Positions 19,301-28,054 of a stretch of DNA of 40,136 nucleotides are shown in pieces. The notes under the pieces were generated by a model. The model was not told the DNA's origin. It worked only from the letters and a program-made list of their open reading frames with translations, and did no database searches. How positions within the stretch are numbered: the stretch's first letter is position 1; every line of letters begins with the position of its first letter. The DNA is from Kiritimatiellia bacterium (GTDB lineage: Bacteria; Verrucomicrobiota; Kiritimatiellia; RFP12; UBA1067). A program made the position numbers and the translations under genes. The stretch spans positions 1-40,136 of the forward strand of contig JAQVSS010000008.1 of NCBI GenBank assembly GCA_028700415.1. The letters are read 5' to 3'.

Positions 19301-19345
19301 GATTTTTCACCGGCCGACAAAGGGTTTATAATGCTTTTCCGCTAA
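16319..19345 (+). CDS. Large secreted surface protein with two homologous beta-helix (DUF1565-like) halves
   Basis: MKKYLFAALLLAAGFTQAG signal peptide; YWVDPETGSDSNTGTEAAPFATLQKAV and WYVDAVNGDDANTG... modules; repeated ADAYGCGxxAVRCVxx; C-terminus GFIMLFR*. SD AAAGGGGAAAG before ATG 16319. Confidence 0.75.
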   Translation: MKKYLFAALLLAAGFTQAGDHPYGGIHFAGTVEIAGIGIVSNETIWAESYPTQYYVKAVLGTGQHLYAFSVPDDPQGIRFPLMDESLWFMPPMTSNAVMEVSNLVATAAYWVDPETGSDSNTGTEAAPFATLQKAVNSSSTASSAYTVIHAGEGEYTNGTSSSTGVTAARLLIDRRVRIKGDGRGKSVIRGVKDTTSGLADAYGCGPDAVRCVQVTSFDKCCVQGFTLADGYSGLNTASADSRKGGVIAKGAANFFCDCSITNCYGYNGTAGYFGSYVRTLVSGCDAISGQTLLNSSSQTGLRLISSIARHRSQSGTSTLIDQATAIQSTITGERLVAGSDGAYGFKTGTVATNCVIGAGNRSVASGVGVCSNVIWDAGCVNASLWERNTRFGSGYTADVPLLYNVYGDDARPLSSSPCCGAGLLNADYYKTYSPDVNGEPILFVNGRPTVGAVQTTVQTLIVPDSAAYATLTVSGADLVTNGVAAGDVVTLSLSNMTRPGGSFMVNGVKVLGPTYTFTAGAWDGTMIGNPFIISEVVFSGDWYVDAVNGDDANTGFYPGTGWAKKNLLPFATNTAVFKSGDTLHAAPGTYDSGFYESSSGRSRVYIKEGMKIVADEGPEKTFIVGADAPAENADAYGCGTGAVRCVSIDNNATIDGFTITGGRTESGLINDALHRGSGIAGSPGSLVKNCIISNNVAGYAGGGVVSCTNINCRIFNNRADQGSGVRQAYALIGCIVDGNRGTYAVNDCSFMFNTTLGAANSNLAETAGGYTIYYPLGGGRFENCIVLGAYRASGDINAYNCVFANRSDSHPARVVCYGNTVITNAADIVLDANYAPTAKDSFLVNSGTNSTCEFRFEGKDVLGGQRIYDGVIDIGAVEYDWRGEYKKDIAPRAEMVVSNATPMVYESGSAVRVPTNSSVTVVWTRETADKAFVALDAAVTGTGTLNVYCDGSLVGTRDASGSGEMSFGVTGSSNVFVFEYVAGESDTGYAELRDFSPADKGFIMLFR

Positions 19346-21123
19346 TGAACACACTATCCGGTTTATTGTTCGCGGCGTTCGCCGCGCTGAATCCGTCTGA
19401 CCAGGCGCTGTACGACGCTGTTTATGCGCCGAAGGTGACGGGTCTTCCGCCTCAGACGGTTCTGCGGGATATGTGCGTCATGGACGACGGGGAGATCCGG
19501 CACTACGGTGCCGAGAAAATCGGTGGAAGCGTGCGCAGGGTTTACGCCTCGTCTCTCGACCGGGGTCTCACATGGAAGACGTTGATCGCATCCGAGGATG
19601 ATCCGGGGGCGATGGTGAAAAGTCCCTGGAGCGGAGAGTGGATCACCATCTCGCATAAACCGAAGATGCGGCTCATCCGCTCGAAAACCGGCCCGGGCGG
19701 TCACGACGCTGTCTGTCAGGATCTTCCCTTCACGTTCGGTTATCCGAGGCAGCCGATCGCGCTCAAACACCGCAAGCGCTGGATATGTCCGGTCAGCGAG
19801 GTGACCAATTCCCTGGATTCAGCGTTCGCGTCCTACCGGGCGGTGACGCTACTTTCGGATGACGACGGACGCACCTGGAGGCGTACCGAGCCGTCGAAGG
19901 GCCTTTTCATTCCGCCGGGAGCGGTTCCGCCGGACCGCTCGGCGCGGTGGGCGAACGGTCCCTGCGAACCGTCCGTCGCGGAACTCCGGGACGGAACGCT
20001 TTGGATGGTGACGCGCACGTCGGTCGGGAACCACTACAAGTACGTCTCCAAGGACGGGGGCGAAACTTGGGAAGGCCCCGAGAAAATGGCGGTGTTCCAT
20101 TCCGTGAACACGATGCCGCTGCTCATGGCGCTTTCGGACGGACGCCTCCTCATGATCTGGAACAACACGCAGCCCTTGCCGCAGCCGTATCTTTCGGAGT
20201 ATCCCGAGTCACGCGGTAAGGTCGGCATGGGCGCGAAATTCGTCACCAACCGTGATGCCTTGCACGCGGCGGTATCGGAGGACAACGGCAGGACCTGGAA
20301 GGGGTTCCGCGAGATCCTGCTCAACCCGATCCGCAACGACGCCGACTTCCGCGAGACCGGACGTGAGGAACCGCTCGAAAACGACAAGAGCGTCCATCAG
20401 CCGCAGGCCGTGGAGCTTCCGGGCGGGAAAATCCTTGTCGCGGTAGGACAAAACCGCCGCGCGCAGCGTTTTCTGGTTTTCGATCTCCGGTGGCTTTACG
20501 AGAGGGAGCGCTTCGACGATTTCCGCTACGGGCTCGGCGGGCTTTCCAACCATCTTTATGTGAAGGGACTCATGGGTAACTATCGGGGATGGTCCGGACA
20601 CTGCGCCTTCAACCGCATCCCCGGCGCGGTGCTGACGCGCGAGCCGGACTCTTCCGAAAATACCGCCCGCGAAGCGTTGCAGATCTGCCGCGTCCGCGAC
20701 CGCCGCCTCTACTCCGACAAGCAGGGCGTCACGTGGAATTTTCCCGCGCTCCGCAAGGGGCGCCTCGAAGTCGAGTGCCGCATCGAGGGCGAAGGCTTCC
20801 GGCTGACGCTCGCCGACCGCTGGTTCAACCCCTGCGACGAACTCGCGGGCGCGTACAGTCCGTTTACCGTCGCGGTGACGCCGAGAAACTTCGGCCGCGG
20901 CGAATGGAAGAAACTTGTCGTCACCTGGGACTTCGACGCGAAGGAGCATCACGAGATCATCGCGTCCGTCGATGGCGTCGAGATCGCCCACGAGTGGCTC
21001 GACAAATATCTCATGCCGCTCATTCCCGAAGCGGGCGTGTCGTATCTTCACATCATCACTCTCGCTGAAGACAATGATCAGAAGGGCGCGTATTTCCGCA
21101 GCTTCTCAGTGAAAGGAACCTGA
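19345..21123 (+). CDS. Exo-alpha-sialidase-like protein (Asp-box/BNR repeats) with C-terminal LamG-like region
   Basis: Four Asp boxes: SLDRGLTW, SDDDGRTW, SKDGGETW, SEDNGRTW; overlaps the previous stop (TAATG). Confidence 0.8.
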   Translation: MNTLSGLLFAAFAALNPSDQALYDAVYAPKVTGLPPQTVLRDMCVMDDGEIRHYGAEKIGGSVRRVYASSLDRGLTWKTLIASEDDPGAMVKSPWSGEWITISHKPKMRLIRSKTGPGGHDAVCQDLPFTFGYPRQPIALKHRKRWICPVSEVTNSLDSAFASYRAVTLLSDDDGRTWRRTEPSKGLFIPPGAVPPDRSARWANGPCEPSVAELRDGTLWMVTRTSVGNHYKYVSKDGGETWEGPEKMAVFHSVNTMPLLMALSDGRLLMIWNNTQPLPQPYLSEYPESRGKVGMGAKFVTNRDALHAAVSEDNGRTWKGFREILLNPIRNDADFRETGREEPLENDKSVHQPQAVELPGGKILVAVGQNRRAQRFLVFDLRWLYERERFDDFRYGLGGLSNHLYVKGLMGNYRGWSGHCAFNRIPGAVLTREPDSSENTAREALQICRVRDRRLYSDKQGVTWNFPALRKGRLEVECRIEGEGFRLTLADRWFNPCDELAGAYSPFTVAVTPRNFGRGEWKKLVVTWDFDAKEHHEIIASVDGVEIAHEWLDKYLMPLIPEAGVSYLHIITLAEDNDQKGAYFRSFSVKGT

Positions 21124-21124
21124 T

Positions 21125-23533
21125 TTGATCGCGACGTTGCTGGTAGCCGGAATCGCGGTTTCGTCCGCGGAATTTCCAACGTATCCGTTTTCCGACCCCG
21201 ATCCGGTTCCGCGCACGGAGTCGATGATTTATCCGTATTTCCGCTTCGACGGATCGTCCGAGACCTCCGTGAAAACGTCGTGGCAGACGGTGGTTCTGGA
21301 CAACGGCTTGATCCGCGTCACGGCGCTTCCGGAAATCGGAGGCAAGATCTGGGGCGCGGAGGATCTCAAAAGCGCTCAGACGTTTGTTTATTTCAACCAT
21401 ACCGTCAAATTCCGCAACATCGCGGCGAGGGGGCCGTGGTGCTCGGGCGGCATCGAATTCAACTTCGGGGTGATCGGGCACAGTCCCGTCACCGCGACGC
21501 CGGTGGATTGGTGCGTCCGGACGAATGCTGACGAAAGCGTCAGCTATTTCGTTTCGGCAACGGAATTCATCTGCCGTTCCTTCTGGCAGGTGGAGGTGAA
21601 GCTGCGTGCGGGCGATAGGTTCTTCACCACCGAAACGACGTGGTTCAACGCATCGGGACTCGTCTCGCCGTATTACCAGTGGATGAACGCGGCGTTTCCG
21701 CTTGGGAACGATCCGGACTTCCTTTTTCCCGGCGGCAATTACATCGGACACGAAGGTGACGCCTACGCCTGGCCGGTCGATCATTCCGGACGCCGTCTTG
21801 CGAAATATTCCGGGAACGCTTTCGGCCACAACAAGTCGTATCACGTTCTCAACGGCGACAACCGGTTTTTCGGCATCTGGTGGCCGGAGCGCAAAATCGG
21901 CGCATACCATCTTTCTCCGGACGGCGACAAGTACGGACGTAAGATCTGGCTCTGGGCGCTTTCGCGGGAAGGCGGCATCTGGGAGGACCTGCTCACCGAT
22001 GCCGACGGACAATACGCCGAACTCCAGTCCGGACGGGGCTTCAACCAGCCCCGGAAGAAAAACGTTTTCACGCCGTTCAAGCATCCGGCGTTCGGGCCCG
22101 GACGCACGGACGCGTTCGTCGAACGCTGGGGCGTGCTCGAAAAACCGGAAGCGCCGGGGGAGGTCGTTGGCGATCCGGTCGTTGCCGCGCGTCCGGTCAC
22201 GTCTCCCGCAAACTTCGACTGGAATGCCGTTTACGGGCTTTACCTGCGCGGACGCCAGGCGCTGCTGACGAGGGAGGACAGGGCCGGGGAAAAGGCACTG
22301 GACGAATGTCTTGCGAAAGCCCCGCATTTTATTCCCGCGCTTGCCGAGAAGGCGAATCTCGCGATCCGCCGAGGCGAATACGGCAAGGCGCGTTCGCTCT
22401 GCGCCACGGCTCTCGCGGTCGATGGCTACGACGCCGCGGCGAATTACCTGGACGGGTTCGCCGCGTTCGCCCAAGGCGACACCGTGGCCGCGCGCGAACG
22501 TCTCCCGCTCGCCGCGTTCTCGTCCGAATACCGCGCCGCGGCTGAGACGCTGCTCGCGCGCGCGTTCCTGAGGGAGGGGAAGTGGGCTGCGGCGCAACGC
22601 GCCGCGGGCCGTGCGCTCGCGGCCAATGCGGATTCACCGGAAGCGGCGCTCGTCAACGTGATCGCCACGCGCAAGCTCGGCGACGCCGGAAACGCGGCGA
22701 AGCGTGCGGAGGCGATTCTGGCGAAGCTGCCGCTTTATCATGCCGCGCGTTTCGAGCTCGATCTGCTTCGGGGAGAAAGATGGACGCACCTCGTCCGCAA
22801 CGAATTTCCCGAGCAGACCTTTATGGAGTTCGGGTCGTGGTACGAGGAGTCGGGGCTGAAGGACGAGGCCCGCCGGCTATTCCTGCTTGCGGGCGATAAT
22901 CCGATCGCGAAGATCCGTCTCGGAGATCCCGCATCGGCGGTAAAACGGCCCGTCGCATTCGCGATGCCGTTCCGCCGCGAGGAGCGTGCGCCGCTCGAAC
23001 GTGCGGTGAAGGCGGATCCGTCCTGGAAGTTCAAGTTTCACCTCGCGGTGCTGCTGGCCTCGTTCAAGGATGATGCCGCCGCGGATGCACAATTGAAGGC
23101 GTGCGGCGACGGGCCGGATGATCCGGTCTTCTACCTGTTTCTCGCAACCCGCCGTAACGGAGCGGCTCGGCTCGATGCGCTGAAACGGGCGAAGTCATGC
23201 GGTGATTCGCTTCGTGTCGGCGTCGCGTTGGCGGCGCATTTCGACGCGGAGAAAGATCCGGCGTCCGTGCTCGCGGTGTGCGATGACTATCTCGCGCGTT
23301 ACCCGAAGGCGGATCGGCTCGAAATCGCGAAGGCGAAGGCGCTCCTCGATCTCCGGCGCTATCGCGAATGCTTGGATTTTCTGGAAGGCGTTTCAATTCT
23401 TCCATCGGAGTTCGGTGACAACGCCGGCGAAATTTGGCGCGAAGCGGCGCTTCAACTCGGGGACAAGGCGAAGGCGGAGCTTTACCCGGAGCGTCTTGGA
23501 CTCGGAAGACCTTATCAGGAGGAGCGCAAATGA
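21125..23533 (+). CDS. DUF5107 domain protein with TPR-like C-terminal region
   Basis: LDNGLIRVTALPEIGGKIWGAEDLKSAQTFVYFNHTVKFRNIAARGPWCSGGIEFNFG...GHSPVTATPVDW is the DUF5107 signature; alpha-helical TPR-like repeats follow. TTG start directly after previous stop. Confidence 0.75.
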   Translation: MIATLLVAGIAVSSAEFPTYPFSDPDPVPRTESMIYPYFRFDGSSETSVKTSWQTVVLDNGLIRVTALPEIGGKIWGAEDLKSAQTFVYFNHTVKFRNIAARGPWCSGGIEFNFGVIGHSPVTATPVDWCVRTNADESVSYFVSATEFICRSFWQVEVKLRAGDRFFTTETTWFNASGLVSPYYQWMNAAFPLGNDPDFLFPGGNYIGHEGDAYAWPVDHSGRRLAKYSGNAFGHNKSYHVLNGDNRFFGIWWPERKIGAYHLSPDGDKYGRKIWLWALSREGGIWEDLLTDADGQYAELQSGRGFNQPRKKNVFTPFKHPAFGPGRTDAFVERWGVLEKPEAPGEVVGDPVVAARPVTSPANFDWNAVYGLYLRGRQALLTREDRAGEKALDECLAKAPHFIPALAEKANLAIRRGEYGKARSLCATALAVDGYDAAANYLDGFAAFAQGDTVAARERLPLAAFSSEYRAAAETLLARAFLREGKWAAAQRAAGRALAANADSPEAALVNVIATRKLGDAGNAAKRAEAILAKLPLYHAARFELDLLRGERWTHLVRNEFPEQTFMEFGSWYEESGLKDEARRLFLLAGDNPIAKIRLGDPASAVKRPVAFAMPFRREERAPLERAVKADPSWKFKFHLAVLLASFKDDAAADAQLKACGDGPDDPVFYLFLATRRNGAARLDALKRAKSCGDSLRVGVALAAHFDAEKDPASVLAVCDDYLARYPKADRLEIAKAKALLDLRRYRECLDFLEGVSILPSEFGDNAGEIWREAALQLGDKAKAELYPERLGLGRPYQEERK

Positions 23534-26196
23534 CAGCAAGAACGGTGTTTTGCCTGGCTGCCGCGGCGGTTGCGGCGAACGCGCTGGCGAAGGATGTTGA
23601 CGGCCGTCCGATCGAGTCCGTCTGGGCCAACCGGACGATCAATCCGATTCCCGCGCTGATCGACTTCGAAACCGACGCCGTCACGTGGATCTGCGAGGCT
23701 GACGGGGCGGAAGCGGAGTGTTACCGCACGACGGAGAAGCGGATGTTCGGCGACTGGTCGCTGGCGCTAAAAGGGCACGGGCTCAAGACAGAGAACGTCA
23801 TGCGGCTTCGTCCGTCGAAGCCGATTCCGGTTACAAACGCATTCGATCAATTCTGTGTGTGGATCCGCGGCGAGCGCTGCTGTCACGGTGCGGCGAGCGA
23901 TTGGAACACGACGCAGTGCCCGATTTCACTCGTTCTCAATCTCAAAGACGGCTCGGTCACCAACGTGCCGATGGGCGTGATCGCCTGGGAAAACTGGTTT
24001 TTCAAGAATAAGACGATTCGCCGCGGGCACGTCGATGCGTTGCAGGGAGCGGCGTTCGATGGGTTCGTCATTTCCAACGTCACCACCAAAGCCACGCGGA
24101 CGTTGCATTTTGACGATATCGCGTTCTACAAGGAGGAATGGAAACCGAAAGCGTATCCGGACGTGATGACGAACCTTTCGTTCAGGATCCGCGAGGACAC
24201 GATCCTGCCGTCCGGCAAGGCGGACAAGCGGCTCAAATACCGGTATGCCGCGGGTGCGAAGGGGCCGGAATTCTTCGCCTCATGGGACGGTTCGGCGGAG
24301 TTCGCGGTTTTCGATGGCGGCGGTGTGGTCGGACTCGACTCTGGCGATCTCAGGAATCCGGCTCCGGTGCTGAAGGCCGAGGAACGGTCGAAGTCGGAAA
24401 CGGACGGCGTCACCCGCGCCGTATGGCGTTACTCCGGGACGAACGTTTCTGCTGTCGTCACGTATACATTCCGCGTTAAGGGCAAGTCGCTTGTCGTCGA
24501 TGTTGTTTCCGACGATGTCACCGCGACGCGCTATTCGAGCGGTATCGTGTCCGGTGCCGCGAAGGTGACGCCGTTCTCCGTGCCGTATCTCACGGTCGGC
24601 TGGTGGAAGTCGTGGGTGCGTCCGCGCATGATCACCGCGGCGAAACCCGGCGGCGAGGCGCGTCTGTTCGAGTCGTCGATCTTCGACTGGTATTCGAGCG
24701 GGGCGAGCGCGATCGACGAGTCGCCGCGTTGGGAACTGGGCGAGCAGTACGTCCGGCATTATCCGAAGACGGACGGCAAGTACAACCCGCTCAAGGAGCG
24801 GCTCTTCATCACAGTGAGCCCGGAGTTCGCTGAAATCCTGCCCGCGATTCCTAACCCGAAGAGCGAGTGGAAACACGTCACCGGCAAGCGGATGTGGCGC
24901 GCGCATGCGCTTCACGACATCGAAACGGACAAGCGCATGTGGAAGGCGGTGCATGACGCCGGGATGACCGAGGTCGCGATCTGTGACCACGAGCCGATGT
25001 GGTACGACAACGGAGAGAGCTTCACGTTCCGGACGAACACGATACCGTCGAAAGGCGGCGACGCCGCGGTCGCGGAGTATTCTCGTTATCTCCGCGAGGA
25101 ACTCGGTTTTGTCTATGGGGTCTATGTCAATGTCACGGACTATGCGCCCATCAATGCCGCTTGGGACAAGGACAATGTGGCGCGTTGGTCGGAAGGGGAT
25201 ATGAACGGTGCCTGGGTGCGGTGCTACGCGCCCAAGCCGGCGCTCGCGCCGACCGCGTCTGACATCTATCCTCCGGTGCTGAAGGAGAAGTTCGGTTTCA
25301 ACGCTTCCTATTGCGATGTGATCACCACGACGTGTCCGTGGTGGCGCACCGATTACGATCACCGCGTTCCCGGCGCCGGCAAGTACGCGCCCGTCTACCA
25401 TGCCTACTGCGAGACGCTCGTTCGCCACAAGCGCGCGTTCAACGGCCCCGTCTGGAGCGAGGGGCGCCAGCACATGATGTACGCCGGGTTCGTTGACGGC
25501 AGTTACGCCCAATGCGGCAATTTGCGGGAAGACCCGTGGATCGTGGATTTCGATCTCATGAAAATCCATCCGCTTTGCTGCGATTTCGGCATGGGATGCC
25601 TTTCGATGTATCAGCCGCCGCGGACGCGCGAAGAAGCGGCGTTCTACATCCCGCACGCGCCGACGCCGAAGGATCGGGAAATCCTGCTCGACCGGTTCAT
25701 CGGCGCGACGCTCGCGTACGGGCATGCCGGGTATCTCGTCCTCGATTATCTGTTCGATCCGCCCAAGACGTTCGGACTCGCATTTTGCGGCCCGGGAAAG
25801 TGGACGGGATCGGAAGAGGGGTGGCGGCTCGCCAAGCGCAGTTACTTCATGGTGCAGCAGATCGCCGCCCGCTACACGCAGTCCGATGTGAAGGCGATCC
25901 GCTATCCCGATGCGGACGGGAAACTTCATGCAACTTCCGAAGCCATGTTCCTTAAGCTTCCCGCGCGCCAACAGGTGGCGGTTGAGTACGAAAACGGCAC
26001 CTTCGTCGTGGTGAACGGCAACGGCCGCCATCGCCTCAAGACCTCCTTTGGCGGGCGCGATGTCGATCTGTGTCCGTACGGTTACGTGGCCTGGACTTCC
26101 GACGGAAAAGTCTACGTCGAATCCAACGACACGGGCTTGGGCCGCTTCGACATTTCCCGCTCGCCGGCCTACAATTTTCGCGATGAGCGTCGGTGA
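23530..26196 (+). CDS. Large secreted putative hydrolase of unidentified family (possible TIM-barrel glycosidase)
   Basis: ATGA overlap with previous CDS; MTARTVFCLAAAAVAANALA signal peptide; central region with WKAVHDAGMTEVAICDHEPMWYDNGESF, GVYVNVTDYAPIN, FNASYCDVITTTCPWWRTDYDHR, GPVWSEGRQHMMYAGFVDGSYAQ looks like alternating beta/alpha barrel. Confidence 0.6.
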   Translation: MTARTVFCLAAAAVAANALAKDVDGRPIESVWANRTINPIPALIDFETDAVTWICEADGAEAECYRTTEKRMFGDWSLALKGHGLKTENVMRLRPSKPIPVTNAFDQFCVWIRGERCCHGAASDWNTTQCPISLVLNLKDGSVTNVPMGVIAWENWFFKNKTIRRGHVDALQGAAFDGFVISNVTTKATRTLHFDDIAFYKEEWKPKAYPDVMTNLSFRIREDTILPSGKADKRLKYRYAAGAKGPEFFASWDGSAEFAVFDGGGVVGLDSGDLRNPAPVLKAEERSKSETDGVTRAVWRYSGTNVSAVVTYTFRVKGKSLVVDVVSDDVTATRYSSGIVSGAAKVTPFSVPYLTVGWWKSWVRPRMITAAKPGGEARLFESSIFDWYSSGASAIDESPRWELGEQYVRHYPKTDGKYNPLKERLFITVSPEFAEILPAIPNPKSEWKHVTGKRMWRAHALHDIETDKRMWKAVHDAGMTEVAICDHEPMWYDNGESFTFRTNTIPSKGGDAAVAEYSRYLREELGFVYGVYVNVTDYAPINAAWDKDNVARWSEGDMNGAWVRCYAPKPALAPTASDIYPPVLKEKFGFNASYCDVITTTCPWWRTDYDHRVPGAGKYAPVYHAYCETLVRHKRAFNGPVWSEGRQHMMYAGFVDGSYAQCGNLREDPWIVDFDLMKIHPLCCDFGMGCLSMYQPPRTREEAAFYIPHAPTPKDREILLDRFIGATLAYGHAGYLVLDYLFDPPKTFGLAFCGPGKWTGSEEGWRLAKRSYFMVQQIAARYTQSDVKAIRYPDADGKLHATSEAMFLKLPARQQVAVEYENGTFVVVNGNGRHRLKTSFGGRDVDLCPYGYVAWTSDGKVYVESNDTGLGRFDISRSPAYNFRDERR

Positions 26197-26225
26197 TTCC
26201 AAAACGCCCCTTCAACAGAATTTGA

Positions 26226-26254
26226 GGGTGACCTCCGGCTCTGGCAAGTCACCC
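26226..26254. other. Inverted repeat GGGTGAC-N15-GTCACCC, possible transcript-end hairpin
   Basis: 7-bp perfect stem 30 nt after the stop of the 23530-26196 CDS. Confidence 0.3.
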
Positions 26255-26318
26255 ATCGTATGAAACAGTGCGATGTTCAGCACGTCATCGCTTTCTTTCC
26301 TTCTGTCCGCCCGAAGAC

Positions 26319-26370
26319 GCAACCAGCGTGAACAAACAAACTTGTGCCGGCAACAACGATTCAGTATGGT
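26319..26370 (+). promoter_or_regulatory. Repeated upstream element copy A (GCAACCAGCGTGAACAAACAAACTTGTGCCGGCAACAACGATTCA) with possible promoter TTGTGC-N17-TATGGT
   Basis: Nearly identical element at 36641-36686; 24-nt core ACTTGTGC[C/A]GGCAACAACGATTCA has one mismatch. Confidence 0.55.
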
Positions 26371-26486
26371 TTCTATGCGCACTGGGGCACGCCTTTTGGG
26401 TGTTCATAACTATACGAGGAGCACAATGACCCGGCGCCTTTCAATACTGTTATTGCTCACACACTCTAAGGAGGCCCATTCCGATT

Positions 26487-27941
26487 ATGCAAACAAAGAT
26501 ACTTGCCCTGATCGCGGCATTGAACTTCGGAACGCCTGGCGTCCAACCGCTGCCGCACAAGATTGATGCCTCCCGAACCAGTGCGGTCGTGCTCGATGCG
26601 ACGACGAAAGTTGAGGCGAATAACTTTGCGGACATTCTCCGTGATGAGTTCGCTCTCTGGTTCGGTATCACCCCTGTCGTCGAAGCCGCGACGCCACAGG
26701 GCGAACAGCCGGGTGCAGCGGGACAGCCGAACGCCACGATGCCTCCGTTGCCGCAAAAAGAGGAAAGCTATGCTCTTTCCGCGAAGAACGGCAAACTGCG
26801 CATCGTTGCGGCGGATGCGGCGGGTGCGCGTTACGCCGTTCGCACGCTTTTCCAGCTTTCGGTGCCGAAGCGCGGCGTTCTCAAGACCGCAGGCTTCCTC
26901 ATCCCCGAATGCGACGTCGAGGATTGTCCTACGCTCGCGTGGCGTGGCGTGCATCTCTGCTGGTTTCCGGAGCGGGGCGAGTTCGAGATGACGCGCGCCG
27001 TCTATCTTGCGGCACTTTTCAAGTTCAATCACGTCATCCTCGAAAACTGGGGGGTCTTCCGCTCTGAGCGGCATCCTTGGTACGGTTGGCCCAACGGCAC
27101 GATGACGCCGGATGCGGTTCGCCGGATCGCAGCGGTCGCGAAGCGGCTCGGGCTCACGCTCGTTCCGCAGCTCAACGTCTACGGACACGCCACGTTGTGT
27201 CGCCGCGATTCCGGAAAACATGCGGCGCTTGACCTTCATCCCGAATACGCGCCTTTGTTCGAGCCGGACAGCGGATGGAACTGGTGTCTCACGAACCCGG
27301 AAACCTTCCGCGTGCAGGCGGAACTCGCGGATGAGCTCTGGAAACTTTGCGGCAAGCCGCCATATTTCCACATTGGCTGCGACGAGGCGGAGAGGGCGAA
27401 GTGTCCCGAATGCCGCGCTGTCGGCGATGCGGCGCTCTTCAACAAGGTCGTCCGCTTCCATGCGGACCGCTTCGCCGCGCGCGGCGTGAAGATGATGATG
27501 TGGCACGACATGCTCATCAAAAAAGGTGACGAGCGCTGGAAGGGGTTCCCTGCGAACGGATCGGACGGCACCGTGAAGTTTGCGGAGCGACTGCCGAAGA
27601 ACGTCATCGTCTGCGACTGGTATTACGACAAGGCGCAGGAGCGGTATCCGACGATTGAACATTTTCAGTCCCTCGGACTCGATGTCATAACCTGCGCGTG
27701 GAAGGATTCGGCGGGCACGCTCGCGCAAGGCAAGTACGCGCGCGAGCACAAGCTTTTCGGATTCCTCGGCACCACCTGGGCGTCCCCGATGCGCGACATC
27801 GGCGTCGCCGCGGCCGCGGCGTGGGGATCATCGGTTTCGGCAAGCGCTTCGCTTCAAGACAACTGGCGCAAGTGCGGACAGCTCGCCGGGATGAAGGACT
27901 ATAACGAAGCCGGATTCATGGGAAAGCAGGTTGAAGAATGA
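26487..27941 (+). CDS. GH20-like beta-N-acetylhexosaminidase
   Basis: SD AAGGAGG; VEANNFADILRDEFALWFG... N-terminal domain; TLAWRGVHLCWFPERGEF, LTLVPQLNVYGHATLCRRDSG, FHIGCDEAERAKCPECR. Confidence 0.75.
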   Translation: MQTKILALIAALNFGTPGVQPLPHKIDASRTSAVVLDATTKVEANNFADILRDEFALWFGITPVVEAATPQGEQPGAAGQPNATMPPLPQKEESYALSAKNGKLRIVAADAAGARYAVRTLFQLSVPKRGVLKTAGFLIPECDVEDCPTLAWRGVHLCWFPERGEFEMTRAVYLAALFKFNHVILENWGVFRSERHPWYGWPNGTMTPDAVRRIAAVAKRLGLTLVPQLNVYGHATLCRRDSGKHAALDLHPEYAPLFEPDSGWNWCLTNPETFRVQAELADELWKLCGKPPYFHIGCDEAERAKCPECRAVGDAALFNKVVRFHADRFAARGVKMMMWHDMLIKKGDERWKGFPANGSDGTVKFAERLPKNVIVCDWYYDKAQERYPTIEHFQSLGLDVITCAWKDSAGTLAQGKYAREHKLFGFLGTTWASPMRDIGVAAAAAWGSSVSASASLQDNWRKCGQLAGMKDYNEAGFMGKQVEE

Positions 27942-28054
27942 AAAGCAGATGGATGGCCTTTCTGGGCGTGTGTTCGCTTCCGCTTTTTGCGGAAGAAATC
28001 AAAAAAACGCATAGATCTTGCCAAAAAAACGCAACGGCCTTTTTTGCGTGTTGA
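27938..28054 (+). pseudogene. Truncated signal-peptide ORF interrupted by operator copy 2
   Basis: ATGA overlap with GH20 stop; MKSRWMAFLGVCSLPLFAEEI then reads into the operator (KKTHRSCQKNATAFFAC*). Confidence 0.6.

Noticed and set aside
26221-26333. Frame reading FEGDLRLWQVTHRMKQCDVQHVIAFFPSVRPKTQPA as a gene remnant
   Set aside because: No recognisable family and short; may be chance in a non-coding intergenic stretch.
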